Shown here in pieces: positions 44,355 through 51,655 of a DNA stretch of 64,000 nucleotides. The stretch lies in the NCBI GenBank assembly GCA_902826245.1, contig CADEEA010000001.1:102875-166874 (forward strand). Reading direction: 5' to 3'. Origin of the DNA: an uncultured Alphaproteobacteria bacterium (lineage in GTDB: Bacteria > Pseudomonadota > Alphaproteobacteria > Caulobacterales > Aquidulcibacteraceae). A model generated the notes under the pieces. The model was not told the DNA's origin. It searched no databases and saw nothing but the letters and a program-made list of their open reading frames with translations. The position numbers and the translations under genes were made by a program. Numbering within the stretch: position 1 is the stretch's first letter; each line of letters opens with the position of its first letter.

Positions 44355-44957
44355 TTAGCCGATGCGAATGGTGGTGTCGTTGAGATAGACGAACGGGGCG
44401 ACGCGCAGATTGATCGGCGCAGGCCCGCCGCGAATGCGACCGGAAGTATCGAAGTCAGAGCCATGGCACGGGCAGAACCAGCCGCCGAACTGGCCTTTGT
44501 AAGCCGGATCGAATGACGGCAACGGAACACATCCTAGGTGCGTACAATTGGCCTGCAGGATCAGCCACTCGGCTTTTCCCGGTTCGCCATCGGCCTGCTT
44601 AATGCGGTCGGCGTCCTTTTCGGGATCCTTGAGACTGGCGTAATCGTCGCGTTGTGCAGCCGCTATCTCGGCAGCCGTGCGGTGACGCACGAACACCGGC
44701 TTGCCCTGCCAGATCGCTTTCACTTGCTGGCCCACCTCAATAGCGGAGAGGTCCACCTCGGTGACCGCCAGCGCGCGCGTATCGGCGGCTGGGTTCATCT
44801 GGTCGATGAACGGCCACGCGGTCGCCGTCGCGCCGACCGCAGCGACCGATCCTGCCGCAATAAAAATGAAGTCCCGGCGCGTTTCGCCATCGGCGCCATG
44901 CGCGTCTGCTGGTTTTGCCTCGGCCACCGCCATCTTCTCCGCGAGCTTGGTTCTCAA
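44355..44957 (-). CDS. petA: Rieske iron-sulfur protein of the bc1 complex
   Basis: 200 residues from ATG 44957 (ATG 44933 possible). A Tat-type leader RRDFIFIAAGSVAAVGA keeps the protein anchored by one helix. The 2Fe-2S ligands are in CTHLGCVPL and WFCPCHGSDFDTSGRIRGGP. It shuttles electrons from quinol to cytochrome c1. It heads the petABC operon and is divergent from trmL. Confidence 0.96.
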   Translation of the reverse strand: MRTKLAEKMAVAEAKPADAHGADGETRRDFIFIAAGSVAAVGATATAWPFIDQMNPAADTRALAVTEVDLSAIEVGQQVKAIWQGKPVFVRHRTAAEIAAAQRDDYASLKDPEKDADRIKQADGEPGKAEWLILQANCTHLGCVPLPSFDPAYKGQFGGWFCPCHGSDFDTSGRIRGGPAPINLRVAPFVYLNDTTIRIG

Positions 44958-45052
44958 TCAAAGCTAGGCTAGTCCGGGCTTCCAAGCGCGCGGCGCGTCG
45001 CCGCATGCCCGCCCCGATTCCGCCCCGATTCTCCGGCGCTGGAGGCTCTAAC

Positions 45053-45517
45053 GTGCGCCTCGCTCTGTATCAACCTGACATCCCCCAAAATCTTGGCGCG
45101 GCCATTCGCCTCGCCGCCTGCCTTGGGGCGCCGCTGGATGTGATTGAGCCCTGTGGATTTCCCTTGACCAACGCGGCCCTGAAGCGCGCGGCACTCGATT
45201 ATGGGGACAAGGCGCGGGTCATCCGCCACGCCAGCCTGGCGGTATTTCAATCGGCGCCGGAACGAGACTTTGGTCGCTTGGTGCTGGTGGAGACGGACGG
45301 CGCCACCCGCTTTCAGGATTTTGCGTTTTCCACAGGCGATACGCTGGTCCTGGGCCGTGAGAGTGCGGGATCGCCGGGAGAGCTATACGCCGCCGCGCAG
45401 GCCAGCGTTCGGGTGCCCATGCGGCCCGGTTTGCGCTCGCTCAATGTCGTGGTGGCGGGCGCGGTGGTGTTGACCGAGGCGATGCGCCAAACCGGCGCCT
45501 GGGAGAAATTGGATTGA
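45053..45517 (+). CDS. trmL: tRNA (cytidine(34)-2'-O)-methyltransferase
   Basis: 154 residues from GTG 45053, which has GGAGG seven bases upstream. SPOUT fold motifs are RLALYQPDIPQNLGAAIRLA, LVLGRESAGSPGELY and MRPGLRSLNVVVAGAVVLTE with the C-terminal knot. It methylates the wobble nucleotide of certain tRNA-Leu species. Its place beside petABC and hemF is common in alphaproteobacteria. Confidence 0.93.
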   Translation: MRLALYQPDIPQNLGAAIRLAACLGAPLDVIEPCGFPLTNAALKRAALDYGDKARVIRHASLAVFQSAPERDFGRLVLVETDGATRFQDFAFSTGDTLVLGRESAGSPGELYAAAQASVRVPMRPGLRSLNVVVAGAVVLTEAMRQTGAWEKLD

Positions 45518-45536
45518 GCCCAAATCTAGCAATCGC

Positions 45537-45662
45537 AATTTGTGCCGTCATTCCGGGGCGCCGAAGGCGAACCCGGAACCCAGGAGCAACCGCCGCGCTT
45601 TATGATCCCCTGGGTTCCGGGTTCTCGGCTGACGCCGAGCCCCGGAATGACGGCGCAAATTT
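45537..45662. repeat. Intergenic palindromic element, family C copy 1
   Basis: A 126-bp inverted repeat. The outer arms AATTTGTGCCGTCATTCCGG pair with CCGGAATGACGGCGCAAATT with one mismatch, and inner blocks GAACCCGGAACCCAGG and CCTGGGTTCCGGGTTC pair exactly. It lies between trmL and hemF. A second copy is at 52246-52349. Confidence 0.85.
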
Positions 45663-45695
45663 TTTCTGCGCCAACGTTTTCTGCGGTCGACTCGC

Positions 45696-46589
45696 GTGAC
45701 CCACCAGGAATACCGCAAAGCCCGCGCGCGCGCCTGGTTCGAGGGGTTGCGCGATCTCATTTGCGCCGAATTCGAGCGACTGGAGGACGAAGCGCCGACT
45801 TCGCTCTACCCCGGCGCACCTGGTCGCTTCATCAGAACGCCCTGGCGGCGCGGCGATGGGAGCGCTGATCTTGGCGGCGGCGTCGCCGGACTGATGCGTG
45901 GGCGCTTCTTCGAGAAAGTCGGCGTACATGTGAGCACCGTCCACGGCCAATTCAGCGCCGACTTCGCCAAGCAGATTCCCGGCGCGGAAACCGATCCGAG
46001 CTTCTGGGCGTCGGGCATTTCGCTGATCGCGCACATGCGCAATCCTCACTGCCCCGCCGCGCACATGAACACGCGCCACATCGTCACCACGCGCTGGTGG
46101 TTCGGCGGCGGCGGCGATCTCAATCCGACGCAAGCTTATCAGCGCAACGAAGAGAGCGAAAACGCGCGCGCTTTCCACGCGCCCTACCGCGACGCGTGCG
46201 AGAAACACGAGGCCGGGCTTTATGCACGCTACAAGAAATGGGCCGACGAGTATTTCTGGCTGCCGCATCGTGGCGAGTCGCGCGGCGTTGGCGGCATTTT
46301 CTATGATCACCACAATAGCGGCCGCGACAGCGACGAAGACAGCTGGGAAGCCGACTTCGCTTTCACGCAGGATGTCGGCCGCGCTTTCCTCGCCGCCTAC
46401 CCGCCGCTGTTGCGTAAACACATGCACGATGCCTGGAGCGAAGCCGACCGCGAAGAACAACTCGTGCAACGTGGGCGCTACGTGGAGTTCAACCTTCTCT
46501 ACGACCGCGGCACCACGTTCGGGCTGAAGACAGGCGGCAATGTCGAGAGCATACTTTCCAGTATGCCGCCGGTGGCGAAGTGGCCGTGA
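45696..46589 (+). CDS. hemF: Oxygen-dependent coproporphyrinogen III oxidase
   Basis: 297 residues from GTG 45696. The family signatures [20 protein letters not shown] and [11 protein letters not shown] are present, with the Arg/Asp-rich ending [20 protein letters not shown]. It decarboxylates two propionates of coproporphyrinogen III in haem synthesis using O2. The length is normal. It ends 10 bp from the convergent Doc gene. Confidence 0.96.
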   Translation: MTHQEYRKARARAWFEGLRDLICAEFERLEDEAPTSLYPGAPGRFIRTPWRRGDGSADLGGGVAGLMRGRFFEKVGVHVSTVHGQFSADFAKQIPGAETDPSFWASGISLIAHMRNPHCPAAHMNTRHIVTTRWWFGGGGDLNPTQAYQRNEESENARAFHAPYRDACEKHEAGLYARYKKWADEYFWLPHRGESRGVGGIFYDHHNSGRDSDEDSWEADFAFTQDVGRAFLAAYPPLLRKHMHDAWSEADREEQLVQRGRYVEFNLLYDRGTTFGLKTGGNVESILSSMPPVAKWP

Positions 46590-46599
46590 GGGGCGTGCC

Positions 46600-46989
46600 C
46601 TACCGCGCCTGCACATTCTCCCGCAGCCAAGCCGCAAACTGGGCCTCATCGATCTCGTCCGCCGCGAGCGCCAAGCTTTGCACGACCACTTCGCCCTCCT
46701 GCGCCTCGATCTCCCAGCCGTTCACATAGAGAAAGGCGTACGCGGCGAGAATCCCGGTTCGCTTGTTGCCATCGACGAAGGGATGATTGCGCATGATTCC
46801 CGACGCATAGAGCGCGCCCAAAGCAATCAGTTCATCCTGGCCATAAGTCCACGCATTGCGAGGGCGGGCGAGCGCTGACTCGAGCAAGCCGAGGTCGCGC
46901 AAACCCGCCCCGCCGCCATGTTCGGCGAGCTGCTCTTCGTGCATGACCAGAACCGCCTCTACCCCAAGCCATTTGGGTTCAGCCGTCAC
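46600..46989 (-). CDS. Doc-family (death-on-curing) toxin
   Basis: 129 residues. The Fic/Doc motif HPFVDGNKRTGILAAYAFL is intact, with MHEEQLAEHGG near the start. Doc toxins phosphorylate EF-Tu and stop translation. The start overlaps the antitoxin stop as ATGA, typical of a two-gene toxin-antitoxin operon. Confidence 0.92.
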   Translation of the reverse strand: MTAEPKWLGVEAVLVMHEEQLAEHGGGAGLRDLGLLESALARPRNAWTYGQDELIALGALYASGIMRNHPFVDGNKRTGILAAYAFLYVNGWEIEAQEGEVVVQSLALAADEIDEAQFAAWLRENVQAR

Positions 46990-47294
46990 TTCGCCAGCTC
47001 ACGCAACGCGTTGCGGTAACGCTTCATCGCCCGCCGGGCCGCCTCTATCTGTTCCTGCAGTTCGACGTCATGACGCTGCAGCGCCACCCCGCCCGGGGTT
47101 TCGCTGACGCTGAGTTCATCGCCCTCGCCGACCCGCAGCTTGGCCAGCACGTCTTTGGGCAGAACCACGCCGAGCGAATTGCCGACACGGCGCACCTTGA
47201 GCGTACGCCCAGCCCGTTTGGCGGGGCCCTCTTGATGGAACGGGGGCTGCTCAGAATCGCTTACGCCCTTGGGCTTCTTGGGATCGTCGGTCAT
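46986..47294 (-). CDS. AbrB/MazE-family antitoxin
   Basis: 102 residues from ATG 47294, preceded by AGGAGG. A charged N-terminal extension of about 30 residues is followed by the swapped-hairpin DNA-binding domain VRRVGNSLGVVLPKDVLAKL and GEGDELSVSETPGGVAL, then a helical tail that should bind the Doc toxin. AbrB-Doc pairs are a known combination. A perfect palindrome lies 15 bp upstream and is the likely autoregulatory operator. Confidence 0.9.
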   Translation of the reverse strand: MTDDPKKPKGVSDSEQPPFHQEGPAKRAGRTLKVRRVGNSLGVVLPKDVLAKLRVGEGDELSVSETPGGVALQRHDVELQEQIEAARRAMKRYRNALRELAK

Positions 47295-47309
47295 GGACGC
47301 CTCCTTTCG

Positions 47310-47329
47310 GTTATAACTTAAGTTATAAC
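47310..47329. promoter_or_regulatory. Perfect 20-bp palindrome, candidate operator of the AbrB-Doc operon
   Basis: GTTATAACTTAAGTTATAAC is its own reverse complement and stands out as pure AT-rich DNA in a GC-rich region. It lies just upstream of the antitoxin ribosome site and contains TATAAC that can serve as a -10 element, so binding of the antitoxin would block the promoter. Confidence 0.75.
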
Positions 47330-47389
47330 ATGGCCCCGCCGGAGTCACGTCGTATCTCTAGTTGTTTGCTTAATAACACTATTTTCTCG

Positions 47390-48628
47390 CTACCCAATTC
47401 CCTGCGCCACCGCCTTCAGTCGTTCGATCACCGAGAGCTTGTCATCGGGAAAGTCCGCATCGATCCACCAGGCCTCCACCTCGCGCAGCACTTCGCCGAC
47501 CTTGGGGCCGGCCGGCACGCCGGCTGCCATCACTTCATCGCCGCTGAGCGGGAGCTTCGGCGGCGTCCACATCTGACCATGTGCGATCAGCGCGCGCCAA
47601 GCCTGCGCCTTCTCGCCGCCCGCGCCCGCCCAGGCGAGCATGACGCGATCGCGGAATGCCTGGTTGCCCAGTCGATAGATCGCGCGCCGCATTTCCTTGA
47701 GCGACATGTAGGAAACGATCTTCTCGTCGCCGCCCAATGCTGCAACCAGCCGGTCGCGCTCTTCGTTGGAGAGCTTCAAGCGCCGCCCCAGTGCGCGCGC
47801 GCTCTCCTGTTCGGCGAGCGCCGCCGCCACGCGCGTCATTGCGTCCGCAGGCATGAGCAGATCGGCTTCGAGCCGCATCAGCGCATCCAGCCGCGTGTGA
47901 TTGGCGAGTTCCGGCAGCGCTCGCGCGCGCACTTCAATCGCGTTCATGGCTTCCCACGCCGCGCGCGGATCGGGCGCGGCGAGCAGTTTCTTCGCTTCCT
48001 TCCAAATACGCTCCGCCGAAAGCGCATCGAGCCCAGCGGCAAGATCGGCGCACGCATGCAGACCCTGCGGATCGAGCGGACCGCGCGCGTACCACGCGTT
48101 GAAACGGAAAAAGCGCAGGATGCGCAGATAATCCTCCTTGATGCGCTCGTGCGCGTCGCCGATGAAAATCACGCGGCCAGCGCGCACGTCGTCGAGGCCG
48201 GCGCCAGTGGGATCGTGGATCGCGCCCGATGCATCGGCGTAAAGCGCATTCATGCGGAAATCGCGGCGCTGGGCGTCCTCCTCCCAGCTCTCGGTGAACG
48301 CCACGGTCGCGCGGCGGCCATCGGTGCTGACATCGCGGCGGAGCGTGGTGACTTCGTACGGCTTGTGATTCACCACCACCGTCACCGTGCCGTGCTCGAT
48401 GCCGGTGGGGTGCGCAGCAAAGCCTACCTTGGTTGCGACATCGGTGACTTGCTCCGGCGTCAGTTGCGTGGCGATATCGATATCGTCGATCTCGCGGCCC
48501 ATCAAAGTGTTGCGCACGCAGCCGCCGACAAAGCGCGAACCACCGGGACGCGCGGCTTCCAGCGCGGCGAGCAGCGCTTGGGCTTCAGGGGCTTTGAGCC
48601 AGGGTGCGTGGGGGATGCCGGCGTTCAC
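47390..48628 (-). CDS. cca: CCA tRNA nucleotidyltransferase
   Basis: 412 residues from GTG 48628, which overlaps the stop of the upstream gene by 3 bases and has GAGGG close upstream; the open frame extends to 48694. Nucleotidyltransferase motifs are RFVGGCVRNTLMGREIDDID, RRDFRMNALYAD and the metal Asp pair in EIDDIDIAT, followed by EDYLRILRFFRFNAWYARG. It adds or repairs the CCA end of tRNAs. The family usually follows a Nudix gene in alphaproteobacteria; here other genes lie between. Confidence 0.93.
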   Translation of the reverse strand: MNAGIPHAPWLKAPEAQALLAALEAARPGGSRFVGGCVRNTLMGREIDDIDIATQLTPEQVTDVATKVGFAAHPTGIEHGTVTVVVNHKPYEVTTLRRDVSTDGRRATVAFTESWEEDAQRRDFRMNALYADASGAIHDPTGAGLDDVRAGRVIFIGDAHERIKEDYLRILRFFRFNAWYARGPLDPQGLHACADLAAGLDALSAERIWKEAKKLLAAPDPRAAWEAMNAIEVRARALPELANHTRLDALMRLEADLLMPADAMTRVAAALAEQESARALGRRLKLSNEERDRLVAALGGDEKIVSYMSLKEMRRAIYRLGNQAFRDRVMLAWAGAGGEKAQAWRALIAHGQMWTPPKLPLSGDEVMAAGVPAGPKVGEVLREVEAWWIDADFPDDKLSVIERLKAVAQGIG

Positions 48629-48945
48629 TCGTATCCCTCGGCAGAGCGAACGCCTTCTATCTGCCTGAGCGACACCTTGAATTCCTCTAGCCACTCACGA
48701 AGGTCGTCCCGGGGGAAAATGACCTCATCCTTGTGGCTCAACTCGGCAATGAAGTCTTCCCCGATGCTCATTTTGTAAAACCTGAAACTGGACCATTTGC
48801 TCTCGCAGTAAAGACCCTCGGGGTCGTCGGTCTTGATTGCTGTGTAGTCGTGCATTCTTGCGAAGATTTGGACAGTGTCTCGTACGAGTATGATCGCTCC
48901 TTCAGCGACGCTGAACTCAATACCATAGGTCCCCCGAGAGAGCAT
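48625..48945 (-). CDS. Unknown soluble protein coupled to cca
   Basis: About 106 residues from ATG 48945 (ATG 49011 extends it). It reads as a natural globular protein: VQIFARMHDYTAIKTDDPEG, FRFYKMSIGEDFIAELSHKD and FPRDDLREWLEEFKVSLRQI. Its stop overlaps the cca GTG. Base composition is visibly lower in GC than its neighbours. An overlapping frame ending at 48768 begins like a lipoprotein (ALTALGLLSSCSLGG), so a frameshifted lipoprotein gene is possible. No family recognised. Confidence 0.6.
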   Translation of the reverse strand: MLSRGTYGIEFSVAEGAIILVRDTVQIFARMHDYTAIKTDDPEGLYCESKWSSFRFYKMSIGEDFIAELSHKDEVIFPRDDLREWLEEFKVSLRQIEGVRSAEGYE

Positions 48946-49054
48946 GAACTTAGTAGACCAAGCGCCGTTAGCGCGAGCATTATTCTTCGGTCGATTTCCG
49001 TACCCATGCAATTTCTCACGCGACGCCCGACAAATACCTACAGCATCACCAACA

Positions 49055-49492
49055 CTACTCCCCGCGCGCCGTAATCGCAGTGCGCCTTGCCACTATCCGC
49101 GCTTGCAGGCGTTCGTTCAGCATAGCTGACAATTTCGCTGGCAGCAGCCCCATGATCACGCTTGCCGGACCCTGCCCTGGCAGCGAACGCAAATCCGGCC
49201 CGGGCCAGAGGAAACTGTTGAGTTCGCTGATAACAACCCATTGCCGCTCGCCGTCGAGGCCGACGCGGCGGCATGTGGCGTGCGGAATTTCAAGTGCATC
49301 GCTCTGATCGGGTGGCGGCGTGTGTGTTATCGGCGCGACGATAACACGGATATCATTTCCATCGCGCCGCTGTGCCACCACGATCACCGCCGGCCGATCC
49401 TTTTGCCCCTCTTCCAGGCCCGCATCGGCTTCGCGCTTCCACAAATACCCATATCGAATAATCTGCCCGACTTGCGGTGCAGGCCATGTCAC
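49055..49492 (-). CDS. PemK/MazF-like toxin
   Basis: 145 residues. It starts PQVGQIIRYGYLWKREAD, and GQKDRPAVIVVAQRR followed by IRVIVAPITHTPP gives the SH3-like barrel of PemK/MazF proteins, with the Arg-Pro in KDRPAVI as in the active site. These toxins cut mRNA. It overlaps the antitoxin stop by 4 bases. This longer variant belongs to the growth-inhibitor PemK-like group of alphaproteobacteria. Confidence 0.8.
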   Translation of the reverse strand: MTWPAPQVGQIIRYGYLWKREADAGLEEGQKDRPAVIVVAQRRDGNDIRVIVAPITHTPPPDQSDALEIPHATCRRVGLDGERQWVVISELNSFLWPGPDLRSLPGQGPASVIMGLLPAKLSAMLNERLQARIVARRTAITARGE

Positions 49493-49767
49493 GCCTTGCG
49501 CCCTGCGAGTTCCTTGTTGAACTTCGCAGCCTCAGGCGTCGCGGTGCTTTCCTTCAGCGCCGCCAATAGATAATCCGCTTGTTCCGCGCCGAGATCGTCC
49601 ACAACCAGGACCTCGCGGTCCCGCCGCTTCAAACGCTCGTATTCAGCAACGCTCATCAGCACCAGACTCGGCTCGCCATGGGCGGTGATGGTGAGCGGGC
49701 GCGCCTGCGCCAAGCGCTGGTAGCGGCCGGGCTGACGCTGGAATTCCTTCGCCGTCACGTTGGTCAT
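49489..49767 (-). CDS. Phd/YefM-family antitoxin
   Basis: 92 residues. The N-terminal Phd domain reads NVTAKEFQRQPGRYQRLAQ and PLTITAHGEPSLVLMSVAEY, and the C-terminal half is a charged tail that should wrap the toxin. It precedes a PemK-like toxin instead of a RelE or Doc protein, a mixed pairing. A promoter with a perfect -35 lies just upstream. Confidence 0.88.
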   Translation of the reverse strand: MTNVTAKEFQRQPGRYQRLAQARPLTITAHGEPSLVLMSVAEYERLKRRDREVLVVDDLGAEQADYLLAALKESTATPEAAKFNKELAGRKA

Positions 49768-49773
49768 GCACGT

Positions 49774-49801
49774 ATAGTACGTATTTTACGCGCTTTGTCA
49801 A
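49774..49801 (-). promoter_or_regulatory. Promoter of the Phd-PemK operon, possibly leaderless
   Basis: On the minus strand a perfect -35 TTGACA (49796-49801) is followed after 16 bases by TACTAT (49774-49779). A start 6-7 bases beyond the -10 would coincide with the antitoxin ATG at 49767, suggesting a leaderless transcript. ACGTA repeats at 49770 and 49779 overlap the -10 and may bind the antitoxin. Confidence 0.6.
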
Positions 49802-49829
49802 TCCGCCCCGGCAGCCCCTGGAAGCCAAG

Positions 49830-49968
49830 CTAGCGGTTCAGATACCGCTCGCGCTCGGCGGCGGCAGAGTACAAATCAGGCATGGCGCGCAGTTGCAGCG
49901 CCATCGGATAAGGCCGCCGACATCAGCGCCACCGCTACTGTTCGGAACACCCTCTGCTTCGTTCGCAT
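49830..49968 (-). pseudogene. Possible frameshifted small secreted protein
   Basis: From ATG 49968 a 30-residue frame starts like a signal peptide (MRTKQRVFRTVAVALMSAA) and stops early. In the next frame the DNA reads MALQLRAMPDLYSAAAERER and ends at a TAG at 49830. The two pieces could be one small gene with a frameshift directly downstream of the SUMF1-like gene. Evidence is only the look of the reading frames. Confidence 0.3.
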
Positions 49969-49970
49969 CA

Positions 49971-50777
49971 CTAACGCTCCCGCGCCACACGGATGCCCGT
50001 GTCGTCGCCGCGCTCGTGGCGCTGTGCGCCGCCGCGTCCGCCAAGGCTGGCCAAGTCTGAGCGCCAGGACGATCCAATAATGGCGCGGCGCGCATCACCA
50101 GGCGCATAAGGGTCCTCGAGCCACTCGCCCACATTGCCGATCACGTCGTAGAGCCCGAATGCATTCGGCTGAAACGTTCCCACGCGTCGCGGACCCTCAG
50201 GCCAGCACTCGTCGTGGTAGGCGACGCCATTGCGCGCGCCGCGATCGCAGACAGGCGTCTCATTGCCCCAATAATAATTCTGCCGCCTGCCGCCGGGAAA
50301 GGCCGCGATCACCCATTCATCGGTCGTCAGCAGCCGATAGCGCTCACCCGTCCGCAGGCTCAGCCAGCTTGCATAGGCTTGCGCGTGATCCCAGCTCACA
50401 TTCATCACAGGCAGCTCGGAATATTCGGATTCCATCCAGCCGCCCCAGCCTTCGTTGTCGGGCTGGTAGCCATTGCAACCTCCGCCTTCCAGGCACGCGC
50501 TCCATTGCGCGAACGTCACCTCGTATTGGCTGACAGCGAACGATTGCTCCGGAATCCACACCATTAACGGGCAATCGACGCAATCGCGGAAAGGCTCAGG
50601 TGCTGGAAACGAAGCCGTCACAGGCGCGGCTCTGCGCCTCACTTCTTGGCATGGGCGGGAGATTTCCCATGCCGGGCAATATGCAGAAACCGGATCGTCT
50701 TGCGCGGCCGCTTCGCGGTGCGCCCAAGCGCCGGCAAGAACAAAAAGCGCCGCGGCCAAGCCAAACCGAACCTGCAT
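49971..50777 (-). CDS. SUMF1/FGE-domain (formylglycine-generating-like) protein
   Basis: 268 residues from ATG 50777 with a signal peptide ending REAAAQ, so exported. The FGE-sulfatase domain shows MVWIPEQSFAVSQYEVTFAQ, LPVMNVSWDHAQAYASWLSL, YRLLTTDEWVIAAFPGG and GLYDVIGNVGEWLEDPY. The canonical C-terminal Cys residues that make formylglycine are absent: the corresponding region (SSWRSDLASLGGRGGAQRHE) has none. It is therefore a non-canonical family member, perhaps a binding or structural protein. Confidence 0.88.
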   Translation of the reverse strand: MQVRFGLAAALFVLAGAWAHREAAAQDDPVSAYCPAWEISRPCQEVRRRAAPVTASFPAPEPFRDCVDCPLMVWIPEQSFAVSQYEVTFAQWSACLEGGGCNGYQPDNEGWGGWMESEYSELPVMNVSWDHAQAYASWLSLRTGERYRLLTTDEWVIAAFPGGRRQNYYWGNETPVCDRGARNGVAYHDECWPEGPRRVGTFQPNAFGLYDVIGNVGEWLEDPYAPGDARRAIIGSSWRSDLASLGGRGGAQRHERGDDTGIRVARER

Positions 50778-50858
50778 GCGTTTCTCCCCGTCGATTCGAC
50801 GCCCGATCCTACGCGGGCGCCGAAGCGCCGTCACCCAGGCGCGGGGCCGTCTCTCGAA

Positions 50859-50887
50859 AGTTGGAGCGCGCGGCCTCCGGCCGCGCT
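50859..50887. repeat. Family D half-element / hairpin
   Basis: GTTGGAGCGCGCGGCC followed by TCC and GGCCGCGC makes an 8-bp stem hairpin. The first part matches the arm of the full family D element at 51539-51631. It lies between the Nudix and SUMF1-like genes. Confidence 0.55.
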
Positions 50888-50898
50888 TGCTATGCGCG

Positions 50899-51513
50899 CT
50901 AAAGATACAGTCTTTCCCACAACGCGCGGATCATGCCCGCAGTTGCGCCCCAGATCAGGCGGCCATCGTGGGGCATGGCGAAATAGGCGCGCGTCTTGCC
51001 GTTCCAAACGGCTTCGCGACGCTCGTGATTGGCGGGGTCCAGGAGAAACGAAAGCGGCGTTTCAAACACGTCGGCCACCTCGCGCGGATCGAGCGTCAGC
51101 GTGAAGCTGGGTTGGACCAGCGCGAGGATTGGCGTGATGGTGAAGCCAGTGCCGGTGTTGTATCGATCCCAGGCGCCGATCGGCTCAATGAAACGGCGCG
51201 CGAGCCCGATCTCCTCTTCGGTTTCGCGCAACGCGGTTTCGAGCGGCGTCGCATCATCCTCGTGCACGCGACCGCCGGGAAACGACACCTGCCCCGGATG
51301 CGCAGGCGTATCGTGTGCGCGCTGCGTGAACAACATGGTCCAGCCCTCCGGCCGGCGCACGATCGGCGCCAGCACGGCGGCAGGCTTCAGCGGCGCTGGT
51401 AGATCGAGCCAGTCGGGATTGAGATCGCGATCCGAGCGCGTCGCGCCGTGCGGCGATAGGCGATCCAGCGGATCGAGACGGGAGCGGAGGAGGGATTCAA
51501 ATGTGGCGCTCAT
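50899..51513 (-). CDS. Nudix hydrolase, CoA pyrophosphatase type
   Basis: 204 residues from ATG 51513. The Nudix box is complete: GGRVHEDDATPLETALRETE followed by EEIGLA. MLFTQRAHDTPAHPGQVSFP is the CoA-pyrophosphatase (NudL/CoaNudix) signature. It cleaves CoA and its derivatives or oxidised CoA. In related genomes it lies between DUF1285 and cca; here DUF1285 is upstream but cca has been pushed about 2.3 kb away. Confidence 0.92.
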   Translation of the reverse strand: MSATFESLLRSRLDPLDRLSPHGATRSDRDLNPDWLDLPAPLKPAAVLAPIVRRPEGWTMLFTQRAHDTPAHPGQVSFPGGRVHEDDATPLETALRETEEEIGLARRFIEPIGAWDRYNTGTGFTITPILALVQPSFTLTLDPREVADVFETPLSFLLDPANHERREAVWNGKTRAYFAMPHDGRLIWGATAGMIRALWERLYL

Positions 51514-51538
51514 TAGTTTCCTTTGTAGCGCTGATGAT

Positions 51539-51631
51539 TCCAGGTTGGAGCGCGCGGCTCCTGCCGCGCATCCATCCATCACACAGGGCTTGGGACAATT
51601 GCGCGGCAGGAGCCGCGCGCTCCAACCTGGA
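51539..51631. repeat. Intergenic palindromic element, family D
   Basis: A 93-bp element with 31-bp perfect inverted arms; the left arm begins TCCAGGTTGGAGCGCGCGGC and the right arm is its exact reverse complement. The loop is about 31 bp. It separates the DUF1285 and Nudix genes. Confidence 0.88.
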
Positions 51632-51655
51632 TAGGATTGCGCACTCGTTCCATTC

